From: Solirubrobacterales bacterium
GTDB taxonomy: Bacteria; Actinomycetota; Thermoleophilia; Solirubrobacterales; 70-9
Reading direction: 5' to 3'
Assembly: GCA_018883025.1 (NCBI GenBank)
Contig: VEQW01000005.1
Span: 1-34,657, forward strand
Length of the DNA stretch: 34,657 bases
In this document: in pieces, positions 26,143 through 33,747 of the stretch
Layout: the number at the start of each line of letters is the position of its first letter
How positions within the stretch are numbered: the stretch's first letter is position 1
Translations under genes and position numbers: made by a program
Notes under the pieces: model-generated
Seen by the model: the letters and a program-made list of their open reading frames with translations, nothing else
Database searches by the model: none
Told to the model about the DNA's origin: nothing

Positions 26143-26884
26143 CGGCACCCTCCCCGGACCTGATGATCGTGATCGGCCCGCAAATACTCTCCTGGTTCCA
26201 GGTTGCCTCGCCCTGGCCGTGGAGCTGAAGCAGGGCAAGGAGGGTGACCGCCTGGACCTCGCGGGCCTCGGCCCCGAAACTTTCGTCGAAGTCGAGTGAG
26301 GCCCGGGCAGCGAGGGCTGCCCGCAGGGCGGAGACCCTCCTCCTCAGGGAGATCGCGACGGGGATCCGTGGCATCTCGATCTCCTCCGGCGGGGTCAGCA
26401 GGTCCCCGATCGCCGAGCTGAGGATGTTGGGGTCATACGCCTGGGTGGCCGCCTCCACCGCGACCCGCCGGAGCTCCGGGGGGAGCGGAGCGCTTCGGTA
26501 CAGGAACGGCGTTGCGGCATCCAGCATCGAGACCAGTTCGGCCGAGGCCTCCTTGAACTTCCGGTACTCGAGCATGCGGGCGATCAGCTCCTCGACCGCT
26601 TCCTCGGGCTCCATCCCTTCGAGCTCCGGGTCGGCCTGGGGCAACATCAGGCGGGACTTCAGCTCGAGCAGGGAGGCGATCAGAAGCAGGAACTCGGTGG
26701 TTGCCTCGAGGTCTATCTCGCCCCGCTCGGAGAGGCTCTCGACGTAGGCCGAGACGACCTCGCCCAACTCGACCTCGAGCAGGTCGAGTTCCTCCCGCAG
26801 GACGATCGTCAGGAGCAGGTCGAATGGCCCCGCGAAGACGTCGAGATCGAGGTCTAGGTCGGCAAGTCCGGACCCGATTGCCAC
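26129..26884 (-). CDS. scpA: segregation and condensation protein A (kleisin)
   Basis: ScpA is the kleisin that closes the SMC ring during chromosome organisation. The 251-residue protein has the family N-terminus FAGPFDLLLTIVLREELDLLEV, here residues 17-38 in part, then SERGEIDLEATTEFLLLIASLLELKSRLMLP-like sequence (51-81) and a C-terminal winged helix with AVTLLALLQL. It is rich in Glu and Leu, as usual. The GTG at 26884 has no Shine-Dalgarno sequence and lies 6 nt after a TACGCT box, the leaderless pattern. A hairpin after trpS lies just upstream. It heads scpA-scpB-rluB-aroH-hisC. Confidence 0.95.
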   Translation of the reverse strand: MAIGSGLADLDLDLDVFAGPFDLLLTIVLREELDLLEVELGEVVSAYVESLSERGEIDLEATTEFLLLIASLLELKSRLMLPQADPELEGMEPEEAVEELIARMLEYRKFKEASAELVSMLDAATPFLYRSAPLPPELRRVAVEAATQAYDPNILSSAIGDLLTPPEEIEMPRIPVAISLRRRVSALRAALAARASLDFDESFGAEAREVQAVTLLALLQLHGQGEATWNQESICGPITIIRSGEGAGVPA

Positions 26885-26890
26885 ATTCGA

Positions 26891-26896
26891 AGCGTA
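26891..26896 (-). promoter_or_regulatory. candidate -10 box of scpA (leaderless spacing)
   Basis: TACGCT ends 6 nt before the scpA GTG, downstream of the hairpin that follows trpS. No -35 was recognised. Confidence 0.45.
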
Positions 26897-26905
26897 GAGA
26901 AGGAT

Positions 26906-26921
26906 CCGGTCGAACGACCGG
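26906..26921 (-). terminator. hairpin after trpS
   Basis: CCGGTC and GACCGG form a perfect 6-bp stem around a 4-nt loop, followed on the minus strand by the pyrimidine-rich ATCCTTCTCT. A second short dyad (CCGGC / GCCGG) lies just before it. It is the best terminator candidate for the gcv-trpS unit and precedes the scpA promoter. Confidence 0.5.
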
Positions 26922-26961
26922 CCTGTCGCCGGCCCCCGAGTCAGCGACTGGCGAGCACCCT

Positions 26962-27948
26962 TCAGGCCGGGCCGAGGCCCATCGCCCTGCGGGCATCGGC
27001 GAGGGTCACCGAAGCCATCTCGCGGGCCCTGTCGGCCCCCTCGGACAGGACTCGTTCGAGGCCCTCCTCGTCCTCCCGGATTGCCGGATAGGCCTCCCTG
27101 ACCGGGGCGAGGTAGTCGGCTACGGCCTCGCCCACCGCCTTCTTGAAGTCGCCGTAGCCGGAGTCGGCGAACTCGGCCTCGACCTCGTCCTCCCCCCTTC
27201 CCGTGGCGACCGCCATGATCCCGATCAGATTGGTGATTCCGGCCTTCTCGGGGTCCCTGCGCACCTCGCGTCCGGAATCGGTCACGGCCGAGCCGAACTT
27301 CTTCCGGATCGCCCCGGGATCGTCGAGCAGGTAGACCCGTCCGGAATCCGATCCGACCGTGGTCGACATCTTCCGCTCCGGCTCCTGCAGGTCCATCACC
27401 CTGGCCGCGACCTCGGGCACCCGGAGCTCGGGTTCGACCAGGACGTCACCGAACCTCTCGTTGAACCGCCTCGCAAGCTCCCTCATCAACTCGACGTGCT
27501 GGCGCTGGTCCTCCCCGACCGGTACCTCCTCGGCCCGGTAGGCGAGGACGTCGGCTGCCTGGAGCACCGGGTAGAAGAACAGGCCGGCCGAGACCAACTC
27601 CCGCTGCCTGGCCGACTTCTCCTTGAACTGGTGCATCCGGTTGAGGTCACCGTGGGCACAGACGGTCGAGAGCAGCCAACAGAGCTCGGTGTGCTCGTAG
27701 ACGTCGGACTGCCTGAACAGGACGCATCGATCCGGCTCCAGGCCTGAGGCGAGCAGAACCGCGGCGGTGTCGTAGACCCTCTGCCGGAGCTCGGCCGGGT
27801 CGAATGGGACGGTTATCGCGTGCAGGTCGACGATGCAGTAGATCGCCGGATCGGCCCGGTCCTGTCCCTCGACGTACTGCCTGATCGCACCGATGTAGTT
27901 GCCGAGATGCTTCTCCCCGGTCGGCTGGATGCCAGAGAAGATCCTCAC
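26962..27948 (-). CDS. trpS: tryptophanyl-tRNA synthetase
   Basis: TrpS charges tRNA-Trp with tryptophan. The 328-residue class I synthetase begins MRIFSGIQPTGEKHLGNYIG, where HLGN at 14-17 is the HIGH motif. The tryptophan pocket includes RQSDVYEHTEL and GEDQRQHVEL. The KMSKS loop reads KMSTT at 193-197, keeping Lys193. The GTG at 27948 gives the correct family N-terminus and is 10 nt after gcvPB; the upstream open frame is a gcvPB shadow. It may be co-transcribed with gcv by proximity only. Confidence 0.96.
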   Translation of the reverse strand: MRIFSGIQPTGEKHLGNYIGAIRQYVEGQDRADPAIYCIVDLHAITVPFDPAELRQRVYDTAAVLLASGLEPDRCVLFRQSDVYEHTELCWLLSTVCAHGDLNRMHQFKEKSARQRELVSAGLFFYPVLQAADVLAYRAEEVPVGEDQRQHVELMRELARRFNERFGDVLVEPELRVPEVAARVMDLQEPERKMSTTVGSDSGRVYLLDDPGAIRKKFGSAVTDSGREVRRDPEKAGITNLIGIMAVATGRGEDEVEAEFADSGYGDFKKAVGEAVADYLAPVREAYPAIREDEEGLERVLSEGADRAREMASVTLADARRAMGLGPA

Positions 27949-27958
27949 CGGGATCGGG

Positions 27959-29485
27959 TCAGGCAGACGACCCGACCGGCTGCCGGAGGACCGGCTCGCG
28001 GGTGGCCCGGACCTCGTCGAGGCGCCGGACCGGTGTCGTGTAGGGGGCGTCGGCCGCGATCGAGGGGTCCCGCTCCGCCTCCTCGAGGATTTCCTCGATC
28101 GCGTCGGCAAAGGCATCGAGGGTCTCGACCGACTCGGTCTCCACCGGCTCGATCATCACGGCCTCGTCGACCAGCTGGGGGAAGTAGACGGTCGGCGGGT
28201 GGAAGCCGTGGTCGAGCAGGCGCTTGGCGAGGTCGAGCGTCTTCAGGCCCAGCTCCTTCTTGAGCGGCGCCCCCGAGAGGACGAACTCATGCATGCAGGG
28301 CCGATCGAAGCCGATCGGCAGGTACTTGCCGGCCCGACCGTCCGCCAGCCGCCGTTTCAGGTAGTTCGCATTGAGGACGGCCCTGGTCGAGGCCTCCTTC
28401 AGGCCGTCCCCACCGAGACTGAGGATGTAGGCGTAGGAACGGACGAACACCCCGAAGTTGCCCTGGAAGCCCCTCAGCCGGCCGATCGAGAGAGGCCGGT
28501 CGTGGTCGAGTTCGAATACCGGATCCTGCTCGCTTCCCGAGCGGACGACCCGGGGGACCGGAAGGAATGGCTCGACCGCCTCGGACACCGCAATTGGACC
28601 GGAGCCTGGTCCACCTCCGCCGTGGGGCTGCGAGAAGGACTTGTGCAGGTTGACGTGGACGATGTCGAAGCCCATGTCGCCCGGGCGCGCGAGTCCCATG
28701 ATCGCGTTCAGGTTGGCACCGTCGTAGTAGAGGAGTCCGTCCACTTCATGTACCAGGGAGGCGATCTCGGCGATGTTCTCGTCGAACAGCCCGAGCGTGT
28801 TCGGGTTGGTCAGCATCAGGCAGGCGACGTCGTCGTCGAGCTTCGCCTTCAGGTCGTCGAGGTCGACCCCTCCGTTCGGATCCGTCGCCACCTTGACCGC
28901 CTCGTACCCGGCCATCGCAACCGAAGCCGGGTTGGTCCCGTGGGCAGTGTCCGGGGTGAGCACCTTGCCGGGCGAGCGTCCCCTGTCGTCGTGGTAGGCC
29001 CGGGTGAGCAGCAGGCCGGCCAGCTCACCCTGGGAGCCGGCGGAGGGTTGCAGGCTCACGTGGGGCAGGCCGCAGACCTCGGCCAGCGCCCCCTCCAGCA
29101 GGTACATCAGTTCGAGGGCCCCCTGCACCTCCCCGTCGTCGGAGGCCGGGTGGAGACCCGCGTGGCCGGGTAGTGCCGCCACCCTCTCATTGAGGCGCGG
29201 GTTGTACTTCATCGTGCAGGAGCCGAGCGGGTAGAGGCCCGTATCGAGGTCGTAGTTCCGTCGCGACAGCCTGTTGTAGTGGCGGACGATCTCTGGCTCT
29301 GACACTTCAGGCAGGCCTGGCGGTTCCTCGCGCAGGAGCTTCGAGGGGATCAGCTCGTCGAGGGCTGGCCCTCCGCCGTCCTCCGGGAGCTGGGCAGCCC
29401 GTCGGCCGGGGACCGACTTCTCGTAGATCGTCTTCGCCCGGTCCGCCTGCTGGGGCGTCTCGGTCGCGGGACCGGGGCCGTTCAC
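27959..29485 (-). CDS. gcvPB: glycine dehydrogenase (decarboxylating) subunit 2
   Basis: This is the PLP-carrying half of the two-subunit P-protein, which decarboxylates glycine and passes the aminomethyl group to lipoyl-GcvH. The 508-residue protein has YPLGSCTMKYNP at 85-96, PSAGSQGELAG, DTAHGTNPAS and the PLP Lys282 in NLHKSFSQPHGGGGPG. The GTG at 29485 has a strong AGGAGG five bases upstream and overlaps the gcvPA stop as GTGA, ensuring paired synthesis. The upstream open frame belongs to gcvPA in another register. Confidence 0.96.
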   Translation of the reverse strand: MNGPGPATETPQQADRAKTIYEKSVPGRRAAQLPEDGGGPALDELIPSKLLREEPPGLPEVSEPEIVRHYNRLSRRNYDLDTGLYPLGSCTMKYNPRLNERVAALPGHAGLHPASDDGEVQGALELMYLLEGALAEVCGLPHVSLQPSAGSQGELAGLLLTRAYHDDRGRSPGKVLTPDTAHGTNPASVAMAGYEAVKVATDPNGGVDLDDLKAKLDDDVACLMLTNPNTLGLFDENIAEIASLVHEVDGLLYYDGANLNAIMGLARPGDMGFDIVHVNLHKSFSQPHGGGGPGSGPIAVSEAVEPFLPVPRVVRSGSEQDPVFELDHDRPLSIGRLRGFQGNFGVFVRSYAYILSLGGDGLKEASTRAVLNANYLKRRLADGRAGKYLPIGFDRPCMHEFVLSGAPLKKELGLKTLDLAKRLLDHGFHPPTVYFPQLVDEAVMIEPVETESVETLDAFADAIEEILEEAERDPSIAADAPYTTPVRRLDEVRATREPVLRQPVGSSA

Positions 29486-30906
29486 GAGGCCCTCCTGAGG
29501 ATCGCCGGTTCCGGGATTGCCCTCGATCCGGCGCCACCTTCGGAGCCCTTCGCCCGCTCGGCCGAAGCTTCGAGGGAGGAGACGAGCCAATCGACATCGG
29601 CCGGAGTCCTCTTCTCGGTCAGGGCGACGAGGAAGGAGTCTTCGTACTCGGGGTAATCCCTTCCCAGCGGGTAGACCCGCAACCGCGGGCCCGAGGGGTC
29701 GCCCCCGGCCCTCAGGTCGGCGACCGGCACCTCGATCGAACGGACGGCGAACTCCCGTACCACCGGGGCATCGTGGAGCGACTCGAATCCGGGCAGGGCG
29801 GAGATCCGCTCCCTGGCGGCAGCGGTCCGCCTGGCGAGCAGCGTGCCCAGCTCGACGATCCCGGAGCGACCGAGCCACGAGAGGTGGATCGTCGCGGCAA
29901 GGGCGTTGAGCGCCTGGGAGGTGCAGATGTTGCTGGTCGCCTTCTCACGGCGGATGTGCTGCTCACGGGTCTGGAGCGCCAGGACGAAACCCCTCCGTCC
30001 GTCCGCATCCTCGGTCTCGCCCGCGATCCGGCCGGGCATCCTCCGAAGGTGCTCCTCCTTTGCGCAGAAGAAGGCAAAGGAGGGACCGCCGAAGTCGAGT
30101 CGGTTTCCGAGGGGCTGCCCTTCACCGAAGGCGATGTCCGCCCCGCACTCGCCCGGCGGCTTCAGGATCCCCAGGGTCATCGGGTCGACCGACACGGCGA
30201 CCAGGGCTCCTGCCTCGCGGGCCCGGGTGGAGAGGGCCTCGACGTCCTCGATCGAGCCGAGGAAGTTGGGGCTCTGGAGGATGACCACGGCCGTCTCCCC
30301 GTCGATCGCCTCCTCGAGCGCCGCCCGGTCGGTCTGGCCGTCCTCGAGGCCGACCTCGACCACCTCGCACCCGAATCCCGCTGCGTGGGTCCGCAAGACC
30401 TCCCGGGCGTGCGGGTGGAGGCCCCTCGAAACCAGGACCCTGCTGCGCCCGGTAGCCCCGAGCGCCAGGTAGGCTGCCGCGGCTGCCGCCGAGGGGCCCT
30501 CGTAGAGGCCTGCATTCGACACCGGAAGCCCGGTCAGCTCCGACATCGCGGTCTGGAATTCGAACATCGCCTGGAGCCCCCCCTGGGAGACCTCCGGCTG
30601 GTAGGGGGTGTACGGGGTGAGGAACTCCGATCGAGAGGTGATCGCGTCGACGATCGCAGGTACGTAGTGGTCGTACATCCCGGCCCCGAGGAAAGACGGC
30701 TCCGAATCCGGTGGCCGGTTGGCCCCGGCGAGGGCGGCCAGCCGTTCGAACACCTCGGCCTCGGGGAGCCCGTCATCCATCGCCAGCGGCCTGTCCAGCC
30801 GCAGGCCGTCCGGGATCGTCTCGAGCAGCTCCTCCTCGCTGCCCAACCCGAGCAGCTCGAGCATCCGTTGCCGGTCCCCGTCGGTCAGCGGCGTGTAACC
30901 GGCCAT
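29482..30906 (-). CDS. gcvPA: glycine dehydrogenase (decarboxylating) subunit 1
   Basis: This is the N-terminal half of the split P-protein. It lacks the PLP lysine but helps form the active site with GcvPB. The 474-residue protein has FLGAGMYDHYVPAIVDAI, FLTPYTPYQPEVSQGGLQ, MFEFQTAMSELTGLP, NAGLYEGPSA and REQHIRREKATSNICTSQ, typical of subunit 1. The ATG at 30906 shares one base with the gcvH stop (TGATG) and follows GGAGGAGG by 7 nt. Two-gene P-proteins are familiar from Firmicutes, Thermus and archaea; single-chain GcvP is more usual in Actinobacteria. Confidence 0.96.
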   Translation of the reverse strand: MAGYTPLTDGDRQRMLELLGLGSEEELLETIPDGLRLDRPLAMDDGLPEAEVFERLAALAGANRPPDSEPSFLGAGMYDHYVPAIVDAITSRSEFLTPYTPYQPEVSQGGLQAMFEFQTAMSELTGLPVSNAGLYEGPSAAAAAAYLALGATGRSRVLVSRGLHPHAREVLRTHAAGFGCEVVEVGLEDGQTDRAALEEAIDGETAVVILQSPNFLGSIEDVEALSTRAREAGALVAVSVDPMTLGILKPPGECGADIAFGEGQPLGNRLDFGGPSFAFFCAKEEHLRRMPGRIAGETEDADGRRGFVLALQTREQHIRREKATSNICTSQALNALAATIHLSWLGRSGIVELGTLLARRTAAARERISALPGFESLHDAPVVREFAVRSIEVPVADLRAGGDPSGPRLRVYPLGRDYPEYEDSFLVALTEKRTPADVDWLVSSLEASAERAKGSEGGAGSRAIPEPAILRRAS

Positions 30907-31301
30907 CAGGAGCCCTCCTCCAGGCTCGCGCCGTAGGCGGCGGCGTCCATCAGGGCCTCGGCTTCCGCCGAATCGGACATCCGGATCCGGACCATCCATC
31001 CGGCGCCGTAGGGATCGGCATTTATCGCTTCCGGCGCATCGGCAAGGTCGCCGTTGACGGCTGTCACCTCGCCCGAGAGCGGAGCGACTACGTCCGAGAC
31101 GGCCTTGACCGACTCGACCTCTGCGTAAGGGGAGTCCTTCGATACCTCGGTCCCGATGTCCGGGGGATCGAAGAAGACGACCTCGCCAAGCGCGTCCTGG
31201 GCGTACCAGGTGATCCCGAGCACGGCTTCGTCGCCCTCGATCCGGGCCCAGTCGTGTTCCGGGTGGTAGCGGAGATCTTCCGGGTAGGAGGCTTCGGCCA
31301 T
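30906..31301 (-). CDS. gcvH: glycine cleavage system H protein
   Basis: GcvH is the lipoyl carrier that shuttles the aminomethyl group between P-, T- and L-proteins. The 131-residue protein has RYHPEHDWARIEGDEAVLGI, DALGEVVFFDPP and the lipoylation site Lys66 in VESVKAVSD. The C-terminal GWMVRIRMSD is also typical. The ATG at 31301 has AAAGGG about 8 nt upstream and starts 29 nt after gcvT. The long open frame further upstream is a gcvT shadow. No L-protein (lpd) or lipoyl ligase gene is in the window. Confidence 0.97.
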   Translation of the reverse strand: MAEASYPEDLRYHPEHDWARIEGDEAVLGITWYAQDALGEVVFFDPPDIGTEVSKDSPYAEVESVKAVSDVVAPLSGEVTAVNGDLADAPEAINADPYGAGWMVRIRMSDSAEAEALMDAAAYGASLEEGS

Positions 31302-31330
31302 CGTTCTAACCCTTTCCGTACTCGCAGATG

Positions 31331-32410
31331 CTACGGAAACAGGGGCTTCGAGGATACGCGTGCGGCCCGACGCTTCCCCCGCACGTCGATGGTCAGCGGA
31401 GTGCCCTTCTCGGCGAGATTCGCTTCCACGAGCGCGAGTCCGATCCCCTTGCCGGTCGAGGGGGAGAGGGTTCCGCTGGTCACCACCCCGACTGCCGACT
31501 CCCCGTCGAGCACCTCGTTGCCGGATCGGGGGATCCCCTCCCCCTCGATCACGAACGGAACCAGCTTTCGGCCCGGTCCCTCCCGACGGAGGGCCTCGAC
31601 CCGGTCGGCCCCCGTGTAGCCACCGCCGGGACGACAGGCCCATGCGAGTCCGGCCGTGATCGGGTCGATCTCCGGACCGAGGTCATTGCCATGGAGGTGG
31701 AAGCAGGCCTCGAGTCGGAGCGTGTCGCGTGCACCGAGGCCGCAAGGGACCACCCCTGCATCGATCAGCTCGTCCCAGATCGGGATCGCGACCTCGGGCT
31801 GGACCATCAGTTCGACCCCGTCCTCCCCCGTGTAACCGGTTCCACAGATGAAGGCCGGTCGCCCCCCTATCCGGTCGACCCGTATCCCGTTCCGGTCCGG
31901 CAGACCGACCCCGAGCACCGAACCGACCACCTCACGTGCGTTCGGCCCCTGGACCGCGATCATCGCCAGGTCGGCCGAGATGTCCCGAACGAAGGCATCA
32001 CGCTGCCGGGCTGCCGCTCCGAGGATCTCCAGGTCTCCCGCGTGATTGGCGGCGTTGGTGACGAGCAGGAAGCGGTCGGCGCCGAGTCGGTAGGCGATCA
32101 GGTCGTCGACCACCCCTCCCTCGGCATCGAGCATCAGCGTGTACTGGGCACCATCGATCGGGATCGCCGAAGCGTCGTTGGTGAGCGTCGCCATCAGCAG
32201 GTCGACGGCGGCCGGACCCTCGACCTCGATCCTCCCCATGTGGGAGACGTCGAACATCCCGACATGGGTTCGGACGGCGACGTGCTCCTCCCGGATGCCG
32301 TCGTACTGGACCGGCATCTCCCACTCGGCGAACGGGACCATCCGTGCCCCGGCTTCCAGGTGGGCTGCGTGGAGGGGGGTCTTTCGGGGCTCTTCGCCCT
32401 GGTCGGTCAC
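31331..32410 (-). CDS. gcvT: glycine cleavage system T protein (aminomethyltransferase)
   Basis: GcvT transfers the methylene unit from aminomethyl-lipoyl GcvH to tetrahydrofolate and releases ammonia. The 359-residue protein has TPLHAAHLEAGARMVPFAEW, FDVSHMGRIEVEG, GGVVDDLIAYRL with the folate-region Asp, YTGEDGVEL, LGARDTLRLEACFHLHGND and the C-terminal barrel VTSGTLSPSTGKGIGLA. The GTG start at 32410 is 6 nt after a TAGGAT -10 box that lies within an inverted repeat. Only 35 bases separate it from ftsZ, so there is no glycine riboswitch in the gap. It leads gcvT-gcvH-gcvPA-gcvPB, with trpS behind. Confidence 0.96.
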   Translation of the reverse strand: MTDQGEEPRKTPLHAAHLEAGARMVPFAEWEMPVQYDGIREEHVAVRTHVGMFDVSHMGRIEVEGPAAVDLLMATLTNDASAIPIDGAQYTLMLDAEGGVVDDLIAYRLGADRFLLVTNAANHAGDLEILGAAARQRDAFVRDISADLAMIAVQGPNAREVVGSVLGVGLPDRNGIRVDRIGGRPAFICGTGYTGEDGVELMVQPEVAIPIWDELIDAGVVPCGLGARDTLRLEACFHLHGNDLGPEIDPITAGLAWACRPGGGYTGADRVEALRREGPGRKLVPFVIEGEGIPRSGNEVLDGESAVGVVTSGTLSPSTGKGIGLALVEANLAEKGTPLTIDVRGKRRAARVSSKPLFP

Positions 32411-32430
32411 CGGCCGATCCTAGTCGGCCG
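32411..32430 (-). promoter_or_regulatory. inverted repeat enclosing the gcvT -10 box
   Basis: Perfect 7-bp arms CGGCCGA / TCGGCCG flank a 6-nt centre. The minus-strand TAGGAT (32422-32417) falls across the centre and one arm, with 6 nt to the gcvT GTG. The repeat could be an operator covering the promoter, the terminator of ftsZ, or both. Confidence 0.5.
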
Positions 32431-32445
32431 TCTGCCGCCGGGGAT

Positions 32446-33525
32446 TCAGTCCTTGAGGAAAGAGGGAACGTCTATGTCGCTGTCGCCGACCTCGAGATCG
32501 CGAATGTCGCGCTCCTCGTCCGGCACCCGCTTCTTGCTCTCGTAGCGCCGCCGGACCCGCTCCGGGGAGCGGGCGAGCAGCTCGAATCCTTCGAACCCTG
32601 TTGCGATGACCGTGACCCGGACTTCATCGACCATCGAGCGGTCGACCACGGAGCCGAAGATGATCGTCGCGTCGCGGTCGGCTTCCTCCTGGATCAGCTG
32701 GGCAGCCTCGTTGACCTCGAACAGTCCGAGGTCCTCGGGACCGGTGATGTTGAGCAGCATCCCGGTCGCCCCCGAGATCGACTCCTCGATCAGCGGTGAG
32801 GTGATCGCGGCCTTGGCGGCCTCGATCGCCCTGCTCTCCCCCTGGCCCGTACCGATACCCATCAGGGCTGAGCCGGCGTCGCGCATGATCGTCCTGACGT
32901 CGGCAAAGTCGAGGTTGATCAGGCCGGGGATCGTGATCAGGTCGGTAATCCCCTGGACTCCCTGGCGAAGGATGTCATCGGCCATCTGGAAAGCCTCGAC
33001 CAGGGTGGTCCTGCGTTCGACCGCCTCGAGCAGTCTCTCGTTGGGAACGATGATCAGGGTGTCGACGTTGTTGCGGAGCTTTTCGATCCCCTCGATCGCC
33101 TGCTGCATCCGCTTCTTGCCCTCGAACTCGAAGGGCTTGGTCACGGCTCCGACCGTCAGGGCACCGATCTCCTCCTTGGCGATCTCGGCGATCACCGGCG
33201 CGGATCCCGTCCCCGTGCCGCCGCCTTCACCGGCGGTGACGAAGACCATGTCGGCCCCCTTGAGGGCCTCCTTGATCTCGTCGCGACTCTCTGCAGCAGC
33301 GCCTGCCCCCACCTCGGGGCGCGCTCCGGCACCGAGGCCCTGGGTCAGCTCCTGGCCGATCGCGATCTTGACGTCGGCATCGCATTCCTCGAGTGCCTGA
33401 ACGTCGGTGTTGACCGCGATGAACTCGACGCCGCGGACTCCCGCGTCGATCATCCGGCTTACCGCGTTGGTACCGCCGCCGCCGCAGCCCACGACCTTGA
33501 TCACTGCCAGGTAACTGTTGTCCAC
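32446..33525 (-). CDS. ftsZ: cell division protein FtsZ
   Basis: FtsZ is the tubulin-like GTPase that builds the division ring. The 359-residue protein has [22 protein letters not shown] and the signature [10 protein letters not shown] at 99-108, in which Glu replaces the Met common outside Actinobacteria. The T7 loop reads [11 protein letters not shown]. The linker after about 318 is short, acidic and basic, and ends in the conserved tail [10 protein letters not shown] that binds partner proteins. The GTG at 33525 has GGGAG five bases upstream. A 222-base region with a clear promoter separates it from ftsQ, so it can be expressed independently. gcvT, not sepF or a laccase-like gene, follows. 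Confidence 0.98.
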   Translation of the reverse strand: MDNSYLAVIKVVGCGGGGTNAVSRMIDAGVRGVEFIAVNTDVQALEECDADVKIAIGQELTQGLGAGARPEVGAGAAAESRDEIKEALKGADMVFVTAGEGGGTGTGSAPVIAEIAKEEIGALTVGAVTKPFEFEGKKRMQQAIEGIEKLRNNVDTLIIVPNERLLEAVERRTTLVEAFQMADDILRQGVQGITDLITIPGLINLDFADVRTIMRDAGSALMGIGTGQGESRAIEAAKAAITSPLIEESISGATGMLLNITGPEDLGLFEVNEAAQLIQEEADRDATIIFGSVVDRSMVDEVRVTVIATGFEGFELLARSPERVRRRYESKKRVPDEERDIRDLEVGDSDIDVPSFLKD

Positions 33526-33611
33526 GCTTTCTCCCGATCCCGCTCGTTCAGGTGTCCACGAGCTGCTGAAGCCTCGCCCCGGACCTCGCCCGGTTGGTGT
33601 GAAGATGGCCC

Positions 33612-33640
33612 AAAGTAGGCCACGGCGTCGGATCTGTCAA
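33612..33640 (-). promoter_or_regulatory. sigma-A-type promoter of ftsZ
   Basis: TTGACA (33640-33635) and TACTTT (33617-33612) are separated by exactly 17 nt. Transcription should start near 33605, giving a leader of about 80 nt. It is the only match with a full -35 consensus that I found in the window. Confidence 0.7.
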
Positions 33641-33666
33641 CGGCCGAAACCGATCGTTCAGGACCA

Positions 33667-33701
33667 AAGTCTCAAGTATCACTTTAGGGTTTGGCAACCC
33701 T
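33667..33701 (-). promoter_or_regulatory. AT-rich dyad/repeat block upstream of the ftsZ promoter
   Basis: Two tandem heptamers, GATACTT and GAGACTT (33680-33667, minus strand), abut a hairpin-forming dyad AGGGTT / AACCCT with a 4-nt loop (33686-33701). The block is unusually AT-rich for this DNA and ends 26 nt before the -35. It is a candidate regulator-binding site, and the dyad could also end ftsQ transcripts. Confidence 0.4.
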
Positions 33702-33747
33702 CTACTTCAGCTGCAGCCTGCGGGCCTACGCGGGGCAATCAGAGCGG

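Noticed and set aside
27899-29173. 424-residue plus-strand frame antisense to gcvPB
   Set aside because: Antisense to a gene with intact motifs and PLP lysine.
31301-31330. Shared GTTTCCGTA string upstream of gcvH and aroF as a common operator
   Set aside because: Near gcvH it is the coding end and stop of gcvT, so the match is most likely chance.
31328-32545. 405-residue plus-strand frame antisense to gcvT
   Set aside because: Shadow of gcvT, running into the ftsZ end with no domain.
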